Shown here piece by piece: positions 16,895 through 25,425 of a DNA stretch of 64,000 bases. Source of the stretch: Dehalococcoidia bacterium (GTDB lineage: Bacteria > Chloroflexota > Dehalococcoidia > DSTF01 > JALHUB01); NCBI GenBank assembly GCA_030018455.1, contig JASEFU010000009.1, forward strand, positions 1 through 64,000, read 5' to 3'. Numbering within the stretch: position 1 is the stretch's first letter; each line of letters opens with the position of its first letter. A program made the translations under genes and the position numbers. The notes below the pieces were generated by a model. The model searched no databases and was not told the origin of the DNA. It saw nothing but the letters and a program-made list of their open reading frames with translations.

Positions 16895-18574
16895 TCATTC
16901 TCCTTCGTTGACGAGGCGCGCGCCCATTTCGCGGGCGGCCTCCACCAGGTGCCCGCCTCTCACCGCGCTCCCACGCCTTGCTGCCCGTTGCGCCACAACC
17001 GCGTCCGGGTCCAGGACGCAGCGGATGTCGTACTCGCTGCCAAGAACCTCCTGTACCACCTCGCGAACGGCCTGAATGTTTGCCCCGTTGTCGTCGCTAT
17101 TCATCTTCTCGGCAAGCATTTGATGCTGGAATGCCAGCACGATTGTCTTGCCTTCCATGCCGACGATAGCGCAATTGCTGTTGAGCAGGGCTCCGGCTTT
17201 CTGATTCTTCTGCCGAGTAAGCCGGTAGATATGCTCCCACTCGGCCTGGACCCGCGCCAATTCTTCGGACGCGGGCGCGGTGATCTCGATGGGGACTTGG
17301 ACAGGCGTCGCCTCCGATGCGGGAGCGCGCTCCGGCTCCGCAATCGGGGCCGCATCCCTTGTCTCAGACGCCGCCGCCGTCGCTGGCCGGGAGCGCGATA
17401 CAGGCGGCTTTGGCTCGGGAGAAGGCGCCGCCGCCGGAGGAGCGGCCGGGGCCGCTTCCGGCGCCGGCTGCGATGCGGGCGCGGTTGCGGCAACCCGCTG
17501 CTTTGTCAGGACGCACTCTGTGAGGGCGATCTCGAGGGGCAGCGGCGACAGAGGGTCGGCGCGCAGGTCGGCCTGAGCGAAGGTCTGGAGAGCCCGCAGG
17601 AGCTCGTCCCGCGACACGCCTTTCACCAGCTTCTTCATCTCCGCCGCCTGCTCCTTTGTCAGGCTGAGCGTGTTCTCCGCCCCCGCGTGGACGAGGAGCA
17701 ACTCGCGCAGGTAGGAGACGACCTGCCGCTGGAACTGGCGCAGGTCGAGACCGTCGTCGCGCACAGACGATATGAGAATCAGGCCACCCGGCAGGTCGCC
17801 TTCGAGCGTGAGGCGGGCAAGCTCGGCGCTGCGGGCGTCGCCGCTCAGGCCGAGGCCGCTGCGGACCGCGTCGACCGACAGGTCGCGGCCGTGATAGTCA
17901 ACCGCCTGTTCGAGGAGGTTGATGGCGTCGCGCATGCTGCCGGTGGCGGCGCGGGCGACGAGCTCGAGCGCCTCCTTCGGGCAGGCGATGCCTTCCTGCT
18001 CGCAGATGGTCTCCAGACGGGCGACAGCGGCTTCGAGGGGGATGCGCCGGAAATCGAAGCGCTGGCAGCGCGAGGCGATGGTGGCCGGTATCTTGTGGGG
18101 CTCCGTCGTCGCGAGCACGAACAGGACGTGCGGCGGCGGCTCCTCCAGCGTCTTGAGCAAAGCGTTGAACGCCTGCTCGGTCAGCATGTGCGCCTCGTCG
18201 ATGATGTACACCTTAAAGCGCGCGACGGCAGGGGCGAAGCCCACGTTATCGCGCAGGTTGCGGATGTCGTCGACGCCGCGGTTGCTGGCGGCGTCGAGCT
18301 CGATGAGGTCGATAGCACGTCCTTCGAGGAAGCTCAGGCAGGAGTCGCAGACGTTACAGGGCTCGCCGTCCTGCGGGTTGGAGCAGTTCACGGCCTTGGC
18401 GAGAAGGCGGCCACTGCTTGTCTTGCCGGTGCCGCGCGGGCCGCTGAACAGGTAAGCGTGGGCTACTTTGCCCGCGGCGACCGCATTGCGCAGCGTACGC
18501 GCGATGGGGTCCTGTCCGGCAAGCTCGGAGAAGGACTGGGGGCGGTACTTGCGGTAGAGGACTTCGACAGCCAT
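16895..18574 (-). CDS. dnaX: DNA polymerase III subunit gamma/tau
   Basis: The clamp-loader ATPase of the replicative polymerase. Walker A is GPRGTGKTSSGRLLAK (near residue 45), followed by the zinc knuckle with CNVCDSC, the Walker B/DEAH box in VYIIDEAHMLTEQAFNALLK, and sensor motif LATTEPHKIPATIASRCQRFDF. Domain III follows, then a Pro/Ala-rich linker (about 360-440) and a short tau-like C-terminus. At 559 residues it is intermediate in length. I did not find an obvious A-run for programmed frameshifting. It starts three bases after the ybeY stop. Confidence 0.94.
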   Translation of the reverse strand: MAVEVLYRKYRPQSFSELAGQDPIARTLRNAVAAGKVAHAYLFSGPRGTGKTSSGRLLAKAVNCSNPQDGEPCNVCDSCLSFLEGRAIDLIELDAASNRGVDDIRNLRDNVGFAPAVARFKVYIIDEAHMLTEQAFNALLKTLEEPPPHVLFVLATTEPHKIPATIASRCQRFDFRRIPLEAAVARLETICEQEGIACPKEALELVARAATGSMRDAINLLEQAVDYHGRDLSVDAVRSGLGLSGDARSAELARLTLEGDLPGGLILISSVRDDGLDLRQFQRQVVSYLRELLLVHAGAENTLSLTKEQAAEMKKLVKGVSRDELLRALQTFAQADLRADPLSPLPLEIALTECVLTKQRVAATAPASQPAPEAAPAAPPAAAPSPEPKPPVSRSRPATAAASETRDAAPIAEPERAPASEATPVQVPIEITAPASEELARVQAEWEHIYRLTRQKNQKAGALLNSNCAIVGMEGKTIVLAFQHQMLAEKMNSDDNGANIQAVREVVQEVLGSEYDIRCVLDPDAVVAQRAARRGSAVRGGHLVEAAREMGARLVNEGE

Positions 18575-18577
18575 CGA

Positions 18578-19054
18578 CTACTCACGCTGAATTATATCAT
18601 TCCCCAACGCGGAGAGCAGGCCTTCCTCGCGGCCGCGCATCCGCTTTCTGTCCTCTTCGGACTCGTGATCGTACCCGAGCAGGTGGAGGACGCCGTGAAT
18701 GAGCACGTGGGCGACTTCGGTCAGCAGGGGGCGGCCCGCCTCGCGCGCCTGGCGTCGGGCCGTGGGAAGCGAGACCACGACCTCGCCCAGTTGCAGGACG
18801 CCGCCGGGCGGGAGGACGAAGTCATGCGGATTCTCTGAGAGGGCGAATGCGAGGACGTCGGTGGGCGCGTCCTCGCCGCGGTACTCACGGTTGAGCCGGC
18901 GGACGAGCGCATCGCCCGCGATCCGGACGCTTACCCACACACGGGGCGTCTTCTCGGCGGCGAGGACGCGCCCGACGATCCCGCGCACCCACTCCTCCCT
19001 CACCTCCCGCCGGAACGGGGCGTCGACCCGCACCTCTACCTCATGCCTTCGCAT
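18578..19054 (-). CDS. ybeY: Endoribonuclease YbeY
   Basis: YbeY is a zinc-dependent RNase needed for 16S rRNA 3'-end maturation and ribosome quality control. The metal site HGVLHLLGYDH (near residue 119) keeps the three His of the H-x3-H-x5-H pattern. Length is 158 residues. It is the first gene of the minus-strand dnaX-ybaB-recR-recO run and is divergent from the Nudix gene. Confidence 0.94.
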   Translation of the reverse strand: MRRHEVEVRVDAPFRREVREEWVRGIVGRVLAAEKTPRVWVSVRIAGDALVRRLNREYRGEDAPTDVLAFALSENPHDFVLPPGGVLQLGEVVVSLPTARRQAREAGRPLLTEVAHVLIHGVLHLLGYDHESEEDRKRMRGREEGLLSALGNDIIQRE

Positions 19055-19149
19055 CCTTCCCCCTGCGCCCTATCATGGATCAACCGTCGCGCCGGTGGAA
19101 GCCGTTTACGCGCCCGCCTCTTCTGTTGTAGATTTCCCCCGGACGTGAG

Positions 19150-19599
19150 ATGAACGATCAACCTGCGCGCCGAGAAGTCGTGACCTGCTTCCTGCGCCGC
19201 ACCGACGCGCGGGGCGAGGCGCGCGTCCTCATCGTCCGGCGCAGCGGACGCGTCGGCACCTATCGTGGACGGTGGTCCGCAATCAGCGGCTACCTGGAAG
19301 CGGAGACTCCGCTCGATCAGGCGATGACGGAGATCAGCGAGGAGACGGGGCTCGGCAACGACGATGTCACGCTGGTCGCCGCGGGCGAGCCCCTGCCCGT
19401 CGACGATGCGCAATCGGGACTGCGCTGGCTCGTCTACCCGTTCCTCTTCGACATGGCATCCGGGAGAGACGTCGAGCTCGATTGGGAGAACGTTGAGGGC
19501 CGCTGGGTGGCGCCCGAAGAACTGTCGCGGTACGATACCGTTCCCGCGCTGGAAGACGCGCTCCGCCGGGTGTGGCCCTCGGGCCGGACGCGCGGTTGA
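19150..19599 (+). CDS. Nudix hydrolase
   Basis: The 149-residue protein has one Nudix domain, with a Nudix box around GYLEAETPLDQAMTEISEET (residues about 45-65). The metal-binding E-E-T-G is kept, but the position normally Arg in R-E-x-x-E-E reads Thr. Nudix enzymes cleave nucleoside diphosphates linked to another moiety; no substrate can be assigned. It precedes the AhbD-like gene by 65 bases that include a TATAAT, so it may be a separate unit. Confidence 0.85.
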   Translation: MNDQPARREVVTCFLRRTDARGEARVLIVRRSGRVGTYRGRWSAISGYLEAETPLDQAMTEISEETGLGNDDVTLVAAGEPLPVDDAQSGLRWLVYPFLFDMASGRDVELDWENVEGRWVAPEELSRYDTVPALEDALRRVWPSGRTRG

Positions 19600-19632
19600 A
19601 AGAGTGCGCTCCGCCGCCTACCGGCCGCCTGC

Positions 19633-19638
19633 TATAAT
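19633..19638 (+). promoter_or_regulatory. -10 element upstream of ahb-like operon
   Basis: A perfect TATAAT lies 26 bases before the ATG at 19665. The preceding bases are GC-rich with no clear -35. Confidence 0.45.
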
Positions 19639-19664
19639 AGAAGCCAGCGAAACACGAGCCTGAT

Positions 19665-20819
19665 ATGCACGTCAGCGAGCGGCCGCGTCCCCCTCTGTCC
19701 GAGGTCGATTTTTCTCTGACGCCGTTCACCGTCGCCTGGGAGATCACGCGCGCCTGCGCCCTCGCCTGCGTCCATTGCCGTGCCGAAGCGCAGCCTCATC
19801 GCGACCCGCGCGAGCTGTCGCTTGAAGAGGGCTTCCGCCTCATCGACGAGCTGGTCGCAATGGGCGGCCCCATCCTCATCCTGACCGGCGGCGACCCCTT
19901 GATGCGGCCCGATCTCTTCGATCTCATGGGCCGGGCGAGAGAGCGCGGCCTGCGGGTCGCCCTGTCACCAACGGCGACGGCGCTCGTCACAAGAGAGCGG
20001 CTAACGCGGGCGCAAAAGGCAGGCGTGTCACGGCTCCAGGTGAGCCTCGATGGCTCCCGCCCCGAAATCCAGGACGCGTTCAGGGGTCGGAACGGCTCCT
20101 TCCAACGCACCGTCGAGATACTGGCGGAGATACAGCGGCTCGGCATCTCCCTTCAGATCGGCACGACGGTGAGCCGGTACAACGTCCACGACCTCGAAGG
20201 CATCGCGGAGGTCGTGGCCCGCTACGGCGCCGTAATGTGGAACCTGTTCTTCCTCGTCCCCACCGGGCGCGGCCGCATCGAAGACGTGATCTCGCCCGAA
20301 GAACATGAGCGCGTCTTTAACTGGATGTACGACCTCTCGAAGACCGCCCCGTTCGACGTGCGGACAACGGCGGCGCAGCACTACCGGCGCGTCGTCATCC
20401 AGCGGCGACGCCGGGAAGCCGCGCACGCGCCCAGCGCGGACGCCTCGCTGGTCACCGGCGCAGGCTACAGCTTCGCCGACGGCCTCGGGCAGTCGGGCAA
20501 GGGCGTGAACGACGGCAACGGCTTCGCCTTCGTTAGCCACATCGGCGACGTCTGCCCAAGCGGCTTCCTTCCCCTCTCCGGCGGCAACCTCCGCGAACAG
20601 TCCTTCATCGACATCTACCGCCGCTCGCCCTTGTTCCGCCAGCTGAGAGATTACGCTCGTCTTAAAGGGAAGTGCGGCGTCTGCGATTTCCGCGAAGTGT
20701 GCGGCGGCTCCCGTGCCCGCGCGTTCGCCGTCACCGGCGACTACCTGGAGTCCGACCCCTACTGCGTCTACCTCCCGCCCGCATGGCAAAACAGCAGCCC
20801 TTCCGGTCAATCCACATGA
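19665..20819 (+). CDS. Radical SAM/SPASM protein, AhbD-like
   Basis: The 384-residue enzyme carries the radical SAM cluster motif CALACVHC (C31, C35, C38), the GGDP motif (ILTGGDPLMRPD), and a C-terminal SPASM-type Cys set around CPSG, CGVC and CGG. It resembles AhbD, which decarboxylates Fe-coproporphyrin III to heme, and related radical SAM/SPASM proteins. Immediately downstream and overlapping by four bases are AhbA- and AhbB-like genes, which supports a tetrapyrrole role. No separate AhbC-like deacetylase is in the window, so this protein could instead fill that step or a NirJ-like role. Family membership is firm; the reaction is inferred. Confidence 0.8.
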   Translation: MHVSERPRPPLSEVDFSLTPFTVAWEITRACALACVHCRAEAQPHRDPRELSLEEGFRLIDELVAMGGPILILTGGDPLMRPDLFDLMGRARERGLRVALSPTATALVTRERLTRAQKAGVSRLQVSLDGSRPEIQDAFRGRNGSFQRTVEILAEIQRLGISLQIGTTVSRYNVHDLEGIAEVVARYGAVMWNLFFLVPTGRGRIEDVISPEEHERVFNWMYDLSKTAPFDVRTTAAQHYRRVVIQRRRREAAHAPSADASLVTGAGYSFADGLGQSGKGVNDGNGFAFVSHIGDVCPSGFLPLSGGNLREQSFIDIYRRSPLFRQLRDYARLKGKCGVCDFREVCGGSRARAFAVTGDYLESDPYCVYLPPAWQNSSPSGQST

Positions 20820-21274
20820 CGCTGAAGCTGGACCCGACGGACGCCGCCCTCCTCGACGAGTTGCAGACGGGCCTTCCTCTGGAATCACGCCCTTATCTGT
20901 CGATCGGCAAGAAACTCGGCCTCCCCGAAAACGAGGTCGTCTCGCGCCTGCGCAGGCTGCTCGAAGCGGGCGCTATCAACCGGATCGGCCCCGTCCTCAG
21001 CGCGACGGCGATGGGCGGAAAGCGCATGCTCGCGGCCATGAGCGTCCCGCCCGATCGCCTGGAGGAGGTCGCGTCATACGTTAACGGCTTTCCGGCCGTC
21101 AGCCACAACTACGAGCGCGAACACCATTACAACCTCTGGTTCGTCATCTCGTCCGCCGACCCGGCAGAGGTCGATGCCGCCTTGTACGCCATCCGCAAGC
21201 GGACGAGGCTGCCGGTCATGGAGCTGCCGGCGCTGGAGGAATACTTCCTGGGAGTCCGTTTTGAGCTCGCGTAA
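20816..21274 (+). CDS. ahbA: Siroheme decarboxylase subunit, AhbA-like
   Basis: This 152-residue protein has an N-terminal AsnC/Lrp-type helix-turn-helix fold and a C-terminal domain containing HNYEREHHYNLWF (near residue 97), the motif of AhbA/NirD-L proteins. Together with AhbB it removes two acetate carboxyls of siroheme to give 12,18-didecarboxysiroheme in the alternative heme or heme d1 routes. The ATG at 20816 overlaps the radical SAM stop (ATGA). It could be mistaken for an Lrp regulator; the tandem pairing argues for the enzyme. Confidence 0.82.
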   Translation: MTLKLDPTDAALLDELQTGLPLESRPYLSIGKKLGLPENEVVSRLRRLLEAGAINRIGPVLSATAMGGKRMLAAMSVPPDRLEEVASYVNGFPAVSHNYEREHHYNLWFVISSADPAEVDAALYAIRKRTRLPVMELPALEEYFLGVRFELA

Positions 21275-21815
21275 CGCATCGAAGGCCCTGACCGAGGAAG
21301 AACGAAGGGTCGTCCTCGCCGTGCAGGACGGCCTGCCCATCGTCGCCCGCCCGTTCGAAGCCGTCGCCAACGGACTGGGGAAGACGGAGCAGCAGGTTAT
21401 CGCCCTCCTTCGCTCGCTCATGGAGAGGGGCATAGTCACCCGCCTGGGCGCCGTCCTCAATCACCGGGCGCTCGGCTTCACCGCCAACGGGATGGCCGTC
21501 TGGGACGTCCCCGACGACCGCGTGTCGGAGGCGGGGCGGAAGCTCGCCGCCTTCGCGGCGGTCACGCACTGCTACCGGCGTCCGCGCCGTCCCCCCGACT
21601 GGCCCTACAACCTGTACGCCATGCTGCACGGCCGTTCACGGGAAGAAGTGATCGCAACGGCGGAGCGCATCGCGGCGGAGGCGGGAATAGCGGATTGTGC
21701 GCACGACGTGCTGTTCAGCGTGCGGCAGTTCAGGAAGCGCGGCATGCGGCTGCAGGCTCCGGCAGAGGGCGGCGGAGAAGACCGTCTCTTTGCTCTTCAT
21801 ACGAACGAAGATTGA
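21261..21815 (+). CDS. ahbB: Siroheme decarboxylase subunit, AhbB-like
   Basis: The 184-residue partner of the preceding gene starts at TTG 21261 with GGGAG seven to ten bases upstream, overlapping the ahbA end by 14 bases. It carries CYRRPRRPPDWPYNLYAMLH (near residue 95), the diagnostic C-Y-x-R...W-P-Y-N-L-Y-A-M block of AhbB/NirG-H. The C-terminus extends about 25 residues beyond the Lrp-like fold. The overlaps indicate one co-translated unit with the AhbD-like gene. Confidence 0.82.
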   Translation: MSSRNASKALTEEERRVVLAVQDGLPIVARPFEAVANGLGKTEQQVIALLRSLMERGIVTRLGAVLNHRALGFTANGMAVWDVPDDRVSEAGRKLAAFAAVTHCYRRPRRPPDWPYNLYAMLHGRSREEVIATAERIAAEAGIADCAHDVLFSVRQFRKRGMRLQAPAEGGGEDRLFALHTNED

Positions 21816-21884
21816 CACCCTTACCCGCCGTGGACTAACATTGTCGAAGAACGTCCTCTCAGCAGTAGCCTGTCCCGGAGGAGC

Positions 21885-23132
21885 ATGCACCGAACGCTGA
21901 TCGGCAAGTCGAAGACGCTCGATGACCATGTTCCCATCGTCGGCGGCGACGTCGTCGACGAATTGAGACGGCTCGGCAAGCCCCTCAAGAACCTCAAGGT
22001 GCTGAACATCAGCGTTACCGCCTTCGGCACCGGCGTCGCCGAGCTCCTCCGCTCCTCCGTCCCTCTCTTTTGCGACCTCGGCCTCAAGTGCCACTGGGAA
22101 GTCACACGCGCCGACGAGGGTTTCACTTACGTAAACAAGGAAATGTACAGGGCGCTCGCCGGCGGCCAGGTCGAGTGGACCGACGACATGACCGGCGTCT
22201 GGGAACGGTACACGGCCATGAACGCCGAGCTCCTCCGCGGGAACTTCGACGTCATAGTGGTACACGATCCCCAGCCGGCCGCGCTTCGTTCCTACGCCCA
22301 TAAGGGCCGCCATCGCGGGCAATGGGTGCTTCACTCCCACATCGACGCCGGTTCCGCGCATGAAGAGGTCTGGAGGCTGCTGCGGCCCCATATCCTGGAA
22401 TACGATGCGCTCGTGTTCGAGGACGAGTCCTTCCTTGGCAGGGGGATGGAGAAATCGGCAGTCAGCTTCATCGCTCCCGCCATCGACCCGCTGGGCACCC
22501 GCAACATGGAAATATCCGAACACGCGGTCGATCACCTGCTCAACCGGCTGGGGATCGACCCTGAGCGCCCTCTGGTCGCGCAGATCGCGCCCCTCAGCAA
22601 AGAAAGCAACGCCCTCGGCGCGGTGCAGGCGTACTGGTATGCGAGGGAAGAGATTCCGGGCCTTCAGCTCGTTCTGGTAGCGACCGCCTCCCCCCAGGAC
22701 CCTGTCGCGTTCTCCTACTTCGAGTCGGTGCTAAAGGTCGCGGCGGAAGACCCGGACATACACGTGCTGCCCCATCCGGACCACGCGGGCAACGTCGAGG
22801 TCAACGTCATCCAGAGGGCGGCGCGGACTGTGATGCAGCGGGCGCTGCAACGCGGCTTCGGCATTTGGATATCAGACGCGCTGTGGAAGCGCACGCCCGT
22901 AGTCGCCGCACCGATGGGAGGCATTCCGAAACAGATCATCGACGGCAAGACGGGGTTCCTCGCCGAAAGCGATGAGGGATTCGCCGAGCGCATCGTCGAC
23001 CTCATACGGGACGAGGAACTTGCGCAGAGGCTGGGATCTGCCGGGCGCCAGCATGTTGCCGACAATTTCCTTATATGCCGGTACCTCCGTGATTACCTGC
23101 AGCTCTTACAGACGGTGTCCTCCAGTCCGTAG
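21885..23132 (+). CDS. GT4-fold glycosyltransferase paralogue, probably inactive
   Basis: The 415-residue protein aligns along its length with the next gene and shares its TreT-like GT-B fold, including FGTGVAELL, VVHDPQPA and GGIPKQIIDGKTGFL. The nucleotide-sugar site is altered: the R and K of the partner's AQISRFDPWKDP are replaced in AQIAPLSKESNA, and the E-x7-E motif (EGFGLSVTE in the partner) reads RGFGIWISD. The fold and dimer surfaces look intact, so a regulatory or scaffolding role for the active paralogue is plausible. A good ribosome site (GGAGGA) precedes the ATG at 21885. Confidence 0.75.
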   Translation: MHRTLIGKSKTLDDHVPIVGGDVVDELRRLGKPLKNLKVLNISVTAFGTGVAELLRSSVPLFCDLGLKCHWEVTRADEGFTYVNKEMYRALAGGQVEWTDDMTGVWERYTAMNAELLRGNFDVIVVHDPQPAALRSYAHKGRHRGQWVLHSHIDAGSAHEEVWRLLRPHILEYDALVFEDESFLGRGMEKSAVSFIAPAIDPLGTRNMEISEHAVDHLLNRLGIDPERPLVAQIAPLSKESNALGAVQAYWYAREEIPGLQLVLVATASPQDPVAFSYFESVLKVAAEDPDIHVLPHPDHAGNVEVNVIQRAARTVMQRALQRGFGIWISDALWKRTPVVAAPMGGIPKQIIDGKTGFLAESDEGFAERIVDLIRDEELAQRLGSAGRQHVADNFLICRYLRDYLQLLQTVSSSP

Positions 23133-23187
23133 ACGGTAGGCGGCGCTTACGGTACGATTTTAATTAGATAAAGACGCAAGAATACGG

Positions 23188-24522
23188 ATGCTCAGCACTG
23201 TCCCCATCACGCCCAAGGCGCTCGAGAACTACCGGCCCCTCATAGGCGACAATCACGTCGATGAAATCTATGAGCTCGCTGCCCCCTTTAAGGGCGCCCG
23301 CGTCCTTCATCTCAACTCGACGCCCTTCGGCGGCGGCGTCGCCGAGATCCTGACTTCCTTCGTCCCCCTCATGATCAACGTCGGCTTCAACGCCGAATGG
23401 CAGGTAATCCGCGCCGGCGACGACTTCTTCCGCGTCACCAAGGCGATGCACAACAGCCTGCAAGGCATGTACGCCGACTGGACGCCGCAGATGTGGGAGC
23501 TGTGGCTGCAGTACAACCGCATCAACGCCGAGATGTTCGACGAGGACTACGACTTCGTCATCATCCACGACCCGCAGCCCGCCCCCATCCTCAGCTTCCT
23601 CGAAGAACTGCGCGGCGGCAAGCCGCCCGGGAAGTGGATCTGGCGCTGTCACATCGACCTGACGGATGCCCAGGTGCAGGTCTGGGACATGCTCCGCCCC
23701 TATGTCTCCCGCTACGACGCCGCCATCTTCACCCTCCGCGACTACATGAAAGACGATCTCGTCGGGCCCGCGCTCTTCGTCCTCCCTCCGGGGATAGACC
23801 CCCTGAACGCGAAGAACGCCGACATCCCCGACGACACGATCGAGAACATACTCCGGCACCACGAGATCGACCCCGCGAAACCGATCATCGCCCAGATATC
23901 GCGCTTCGACCCGTGGAAGGACCCTCTCGGCGTTATCGACGTCTATCGCGCCGTCAAGAAGGAGCTGCCCGACCTGCAACTCGTTATGGTCGCTTCGATG
24001 GCGTACGACGACCCGGAAGGATGGGCCTGGTACGAGCGCACGGTGCGGCGCGCCGGCGAAGACATGGACATCAAGGTGCGCACCAACCTGAACGGCGTGG
24101 GCAACGTGGAGGTCAACGCCTTCCAGCGCTCGGCGCAGGTCGTTATACAGAAATCAGTCCGCGAGGGGTTCGGCCTTTCGGTCACTGAAGCGCTGTGGAA
24201 GGGGCGGCCCGTGGTCGCGGGCAACGTCGGCGGCATCCCCCTGCAGATCGTCGACGGGAAGACGGGCTACCTGGTCAGCACCGCCGAAGATTGCGCCAAG
24301 CGCGTCCTTTATCTGCTGCAGAATCCGGAGATCGCCGACGACATGGGCCGGGCGGGCAAGGAGAGAGTCCGGCAGAACTTCCTTATCACGAGGAATTTGC
24401 GGGACTATCTCCATATCCTGAGGTCGCTCGTGGGGCTGGAGGCGCCCGCGAGAGAGCCCGCGCTCGAAGCCTCATCCGCGGTGGGTGCCCCGCTCAAGGT
24501 GCTGCCCCCTTCCGCGGGATAG
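23188..24522 (+). CDS. TreT-like glycosyltransferase (GT4)
   Basis: The 444-residue GT-B enzyme resembles trehalose glycosyltransferring synthase TreT, which joins NDP-glucose and glucose to trehalose reversibly. Visible blocks are STPFGGGVAEIL (near 48), IIHDPQPAPIL, RCHIDLTDAQ, ISRFDPWKDPLG with the phosphate-binding R and K, and EGFGLSVTEALW with the catalytic E-x7-E. The last 30 residues are low-complexity. The degenerate paralogue lies 55 bases upstream on the same strand. Trehalose synthesis or breakdown is the likely role; the acceptor is not certain. Confidence 0.8.
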   Translation: MLSTVPITPKALENYRPLIGDNHVDEIYELAAPFKGARVLHLNSTPFGGGVAEILTSFVPLMINVGFNAEWQVIRAGDDFFRVTKAMHNSLQGMYADWTPQMWELWLQYNRINAEMFDEDYDFVIIHDPQPAPILSFLEELRGGKPPGKWIWRCHIDLTDAQVQVWDMLRPYVSRYDAAIFTLRDYMKDDLVGPALFVLPPGIDPLNAKNADIPDDTIENILRHHEIDPAKPIIAQISRFDPWKDPLGVIDVYRAVKKELPDLQLVMVASMAYDDPEGWAWYERTVRRAGEDMDIKVRTNLNGVGNVEVNAFQRSAQVVIQKSVREGFGLSVTEALWKGRPVVAGNVGGIPLQIVDGKTGYLVSTAEDCAKRVLYLLQNPEIADDMGRAGKERVRQNFLITRNLRDYLHILRSLVGLEAPAREPALEASSAVGAPLKVLPPSAG

Positions 24523-24594
24523 GCCGGAAAAACCCTGCCATCTTCATCGGAAGTCCGCCTTCCCTCTCGCAGGAGGCGATGATCAGGGGGTCGT

Positions 24595-25425
24595 GTGCCG
24601 AAAGCCATCGTAAATGGAAACAGCATTTACTATGAGGCTTACGGCTCCGGGGAACCGCTGCTCCTCATAATGGGCCTCGGCGCCAGCACCCTTGCCTGGC
24701 ACGCCCAGGTGCCCACGCTCTCCCGGTACCTGCGCGTCATCGCCTTCGATAACCGCGGCAGCGGACGCAGCGACAGGCCGCAGGACTACTCGATGCCGCT
24801 GTTCGCCCGCGACGCCGCCGGCCTCCTGCGGACGCTGGGTATCGACTCCGCGCACGTCTTCGGCGTGTCCATGGGCGGGATGATCGCCCAGCAATTGGCG
24901 CTCGACTATCCCGGCGCTGTGCGCTCACTCATCCTCGGCGCCACCAGCCCCTGTCTCGCCGCCTGGCCGCCGGAGCAGGCGGTGCAGGACGCGACGGCGC
25001 GGGCCATGGACGCGCCGCCCCGGGAAGGCTTCGAGGTAATGCTCTGGACAGGTTACAGCGACCGCTACGTCGCCGAGCACAAAGAGGATCTCTGGCTCCA
25101 GTTCCAGATCGAGCTTCCCCTCATGCCGCCGGTCGAGTTCTGGCAGAAGCAGCTCGCCGCCGTCCTGGAGTTCGATGCGCGCGAGCGCCTCAAAGAGATA
25201 AGCGTGCCAACGCTCGTCATCGGCGGCGCCGACGACCCCGTCATCCCGCGCGCCGCCTGCGAGTATCTGGCGGAGCACATCCCCGGCGCGGAGCTCGTCC
25301 TGTTTCCGGGCGCCCGGCACGGCTTCAACATAGAGCGCGAGGAGGAGACCAATCAGGCCGTCCTCGACTTCATACGGCGTTCAGCCCGCGCTTCCGCGGC
25401 TAGTGAGGAGACCTCTGATGCGTGA
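24595..25425 (+). CDS. Alpha/beta-fold hydrolase
   Basis: The 276-residue protein has the full catalytic set of an alpha/beta hydrolase: an oxyanion region LLIMGLGAS, the nucleophile elbow GVSMGGM (near residue 90), an Asp in GGADDPVIP and the His in ARHGFNIE. The GTG at 24595 gives MPKAIVNGNSIYYE, the usual N-terminus. Similar proteins include 3-oxoadipate enol-lactonases and esterases; no substrate is assigned. Its end overlaps the tldD start by eight bases. Confidence 0.85.
   Translation: MPKAIVNGNSIYYEAYGSGEPLLLIMGLGASTLAWHAQVPTLSRYLRVIAFDNRGSGRSDRPQDYSMPLFARDAAGLLRTLGIDSAHVFGVSMGGMIAQQLALDYPGAVRSLILGATSPCLAAWPPEQAVQDATARAMDAPPREGFEVMLWTGYSDRYVAEHKEDLWLQFQIELPLMPPVEFWQKQLAAVLEFDARERLKEISVPTLVIGGADDPVIPRAACEYLAEHIPGAELVLFPGARHGFNIEREEETNQAVLDFIRRSARASAASEETSDA

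Noticed and set aside
16811-18838. A 675-residue plus-strand frame opposite dnaX
   Set aside because: It is antisense to a clear DnaX with Walker motifs and has low-complexity Arg/Gly content only.
20816-21815. Two Lrp/AsnC transcription regulators
   Set aside because: Both keep the siroheme decarboxylase motifs and are translationally coupled to an AhbD-like gene.
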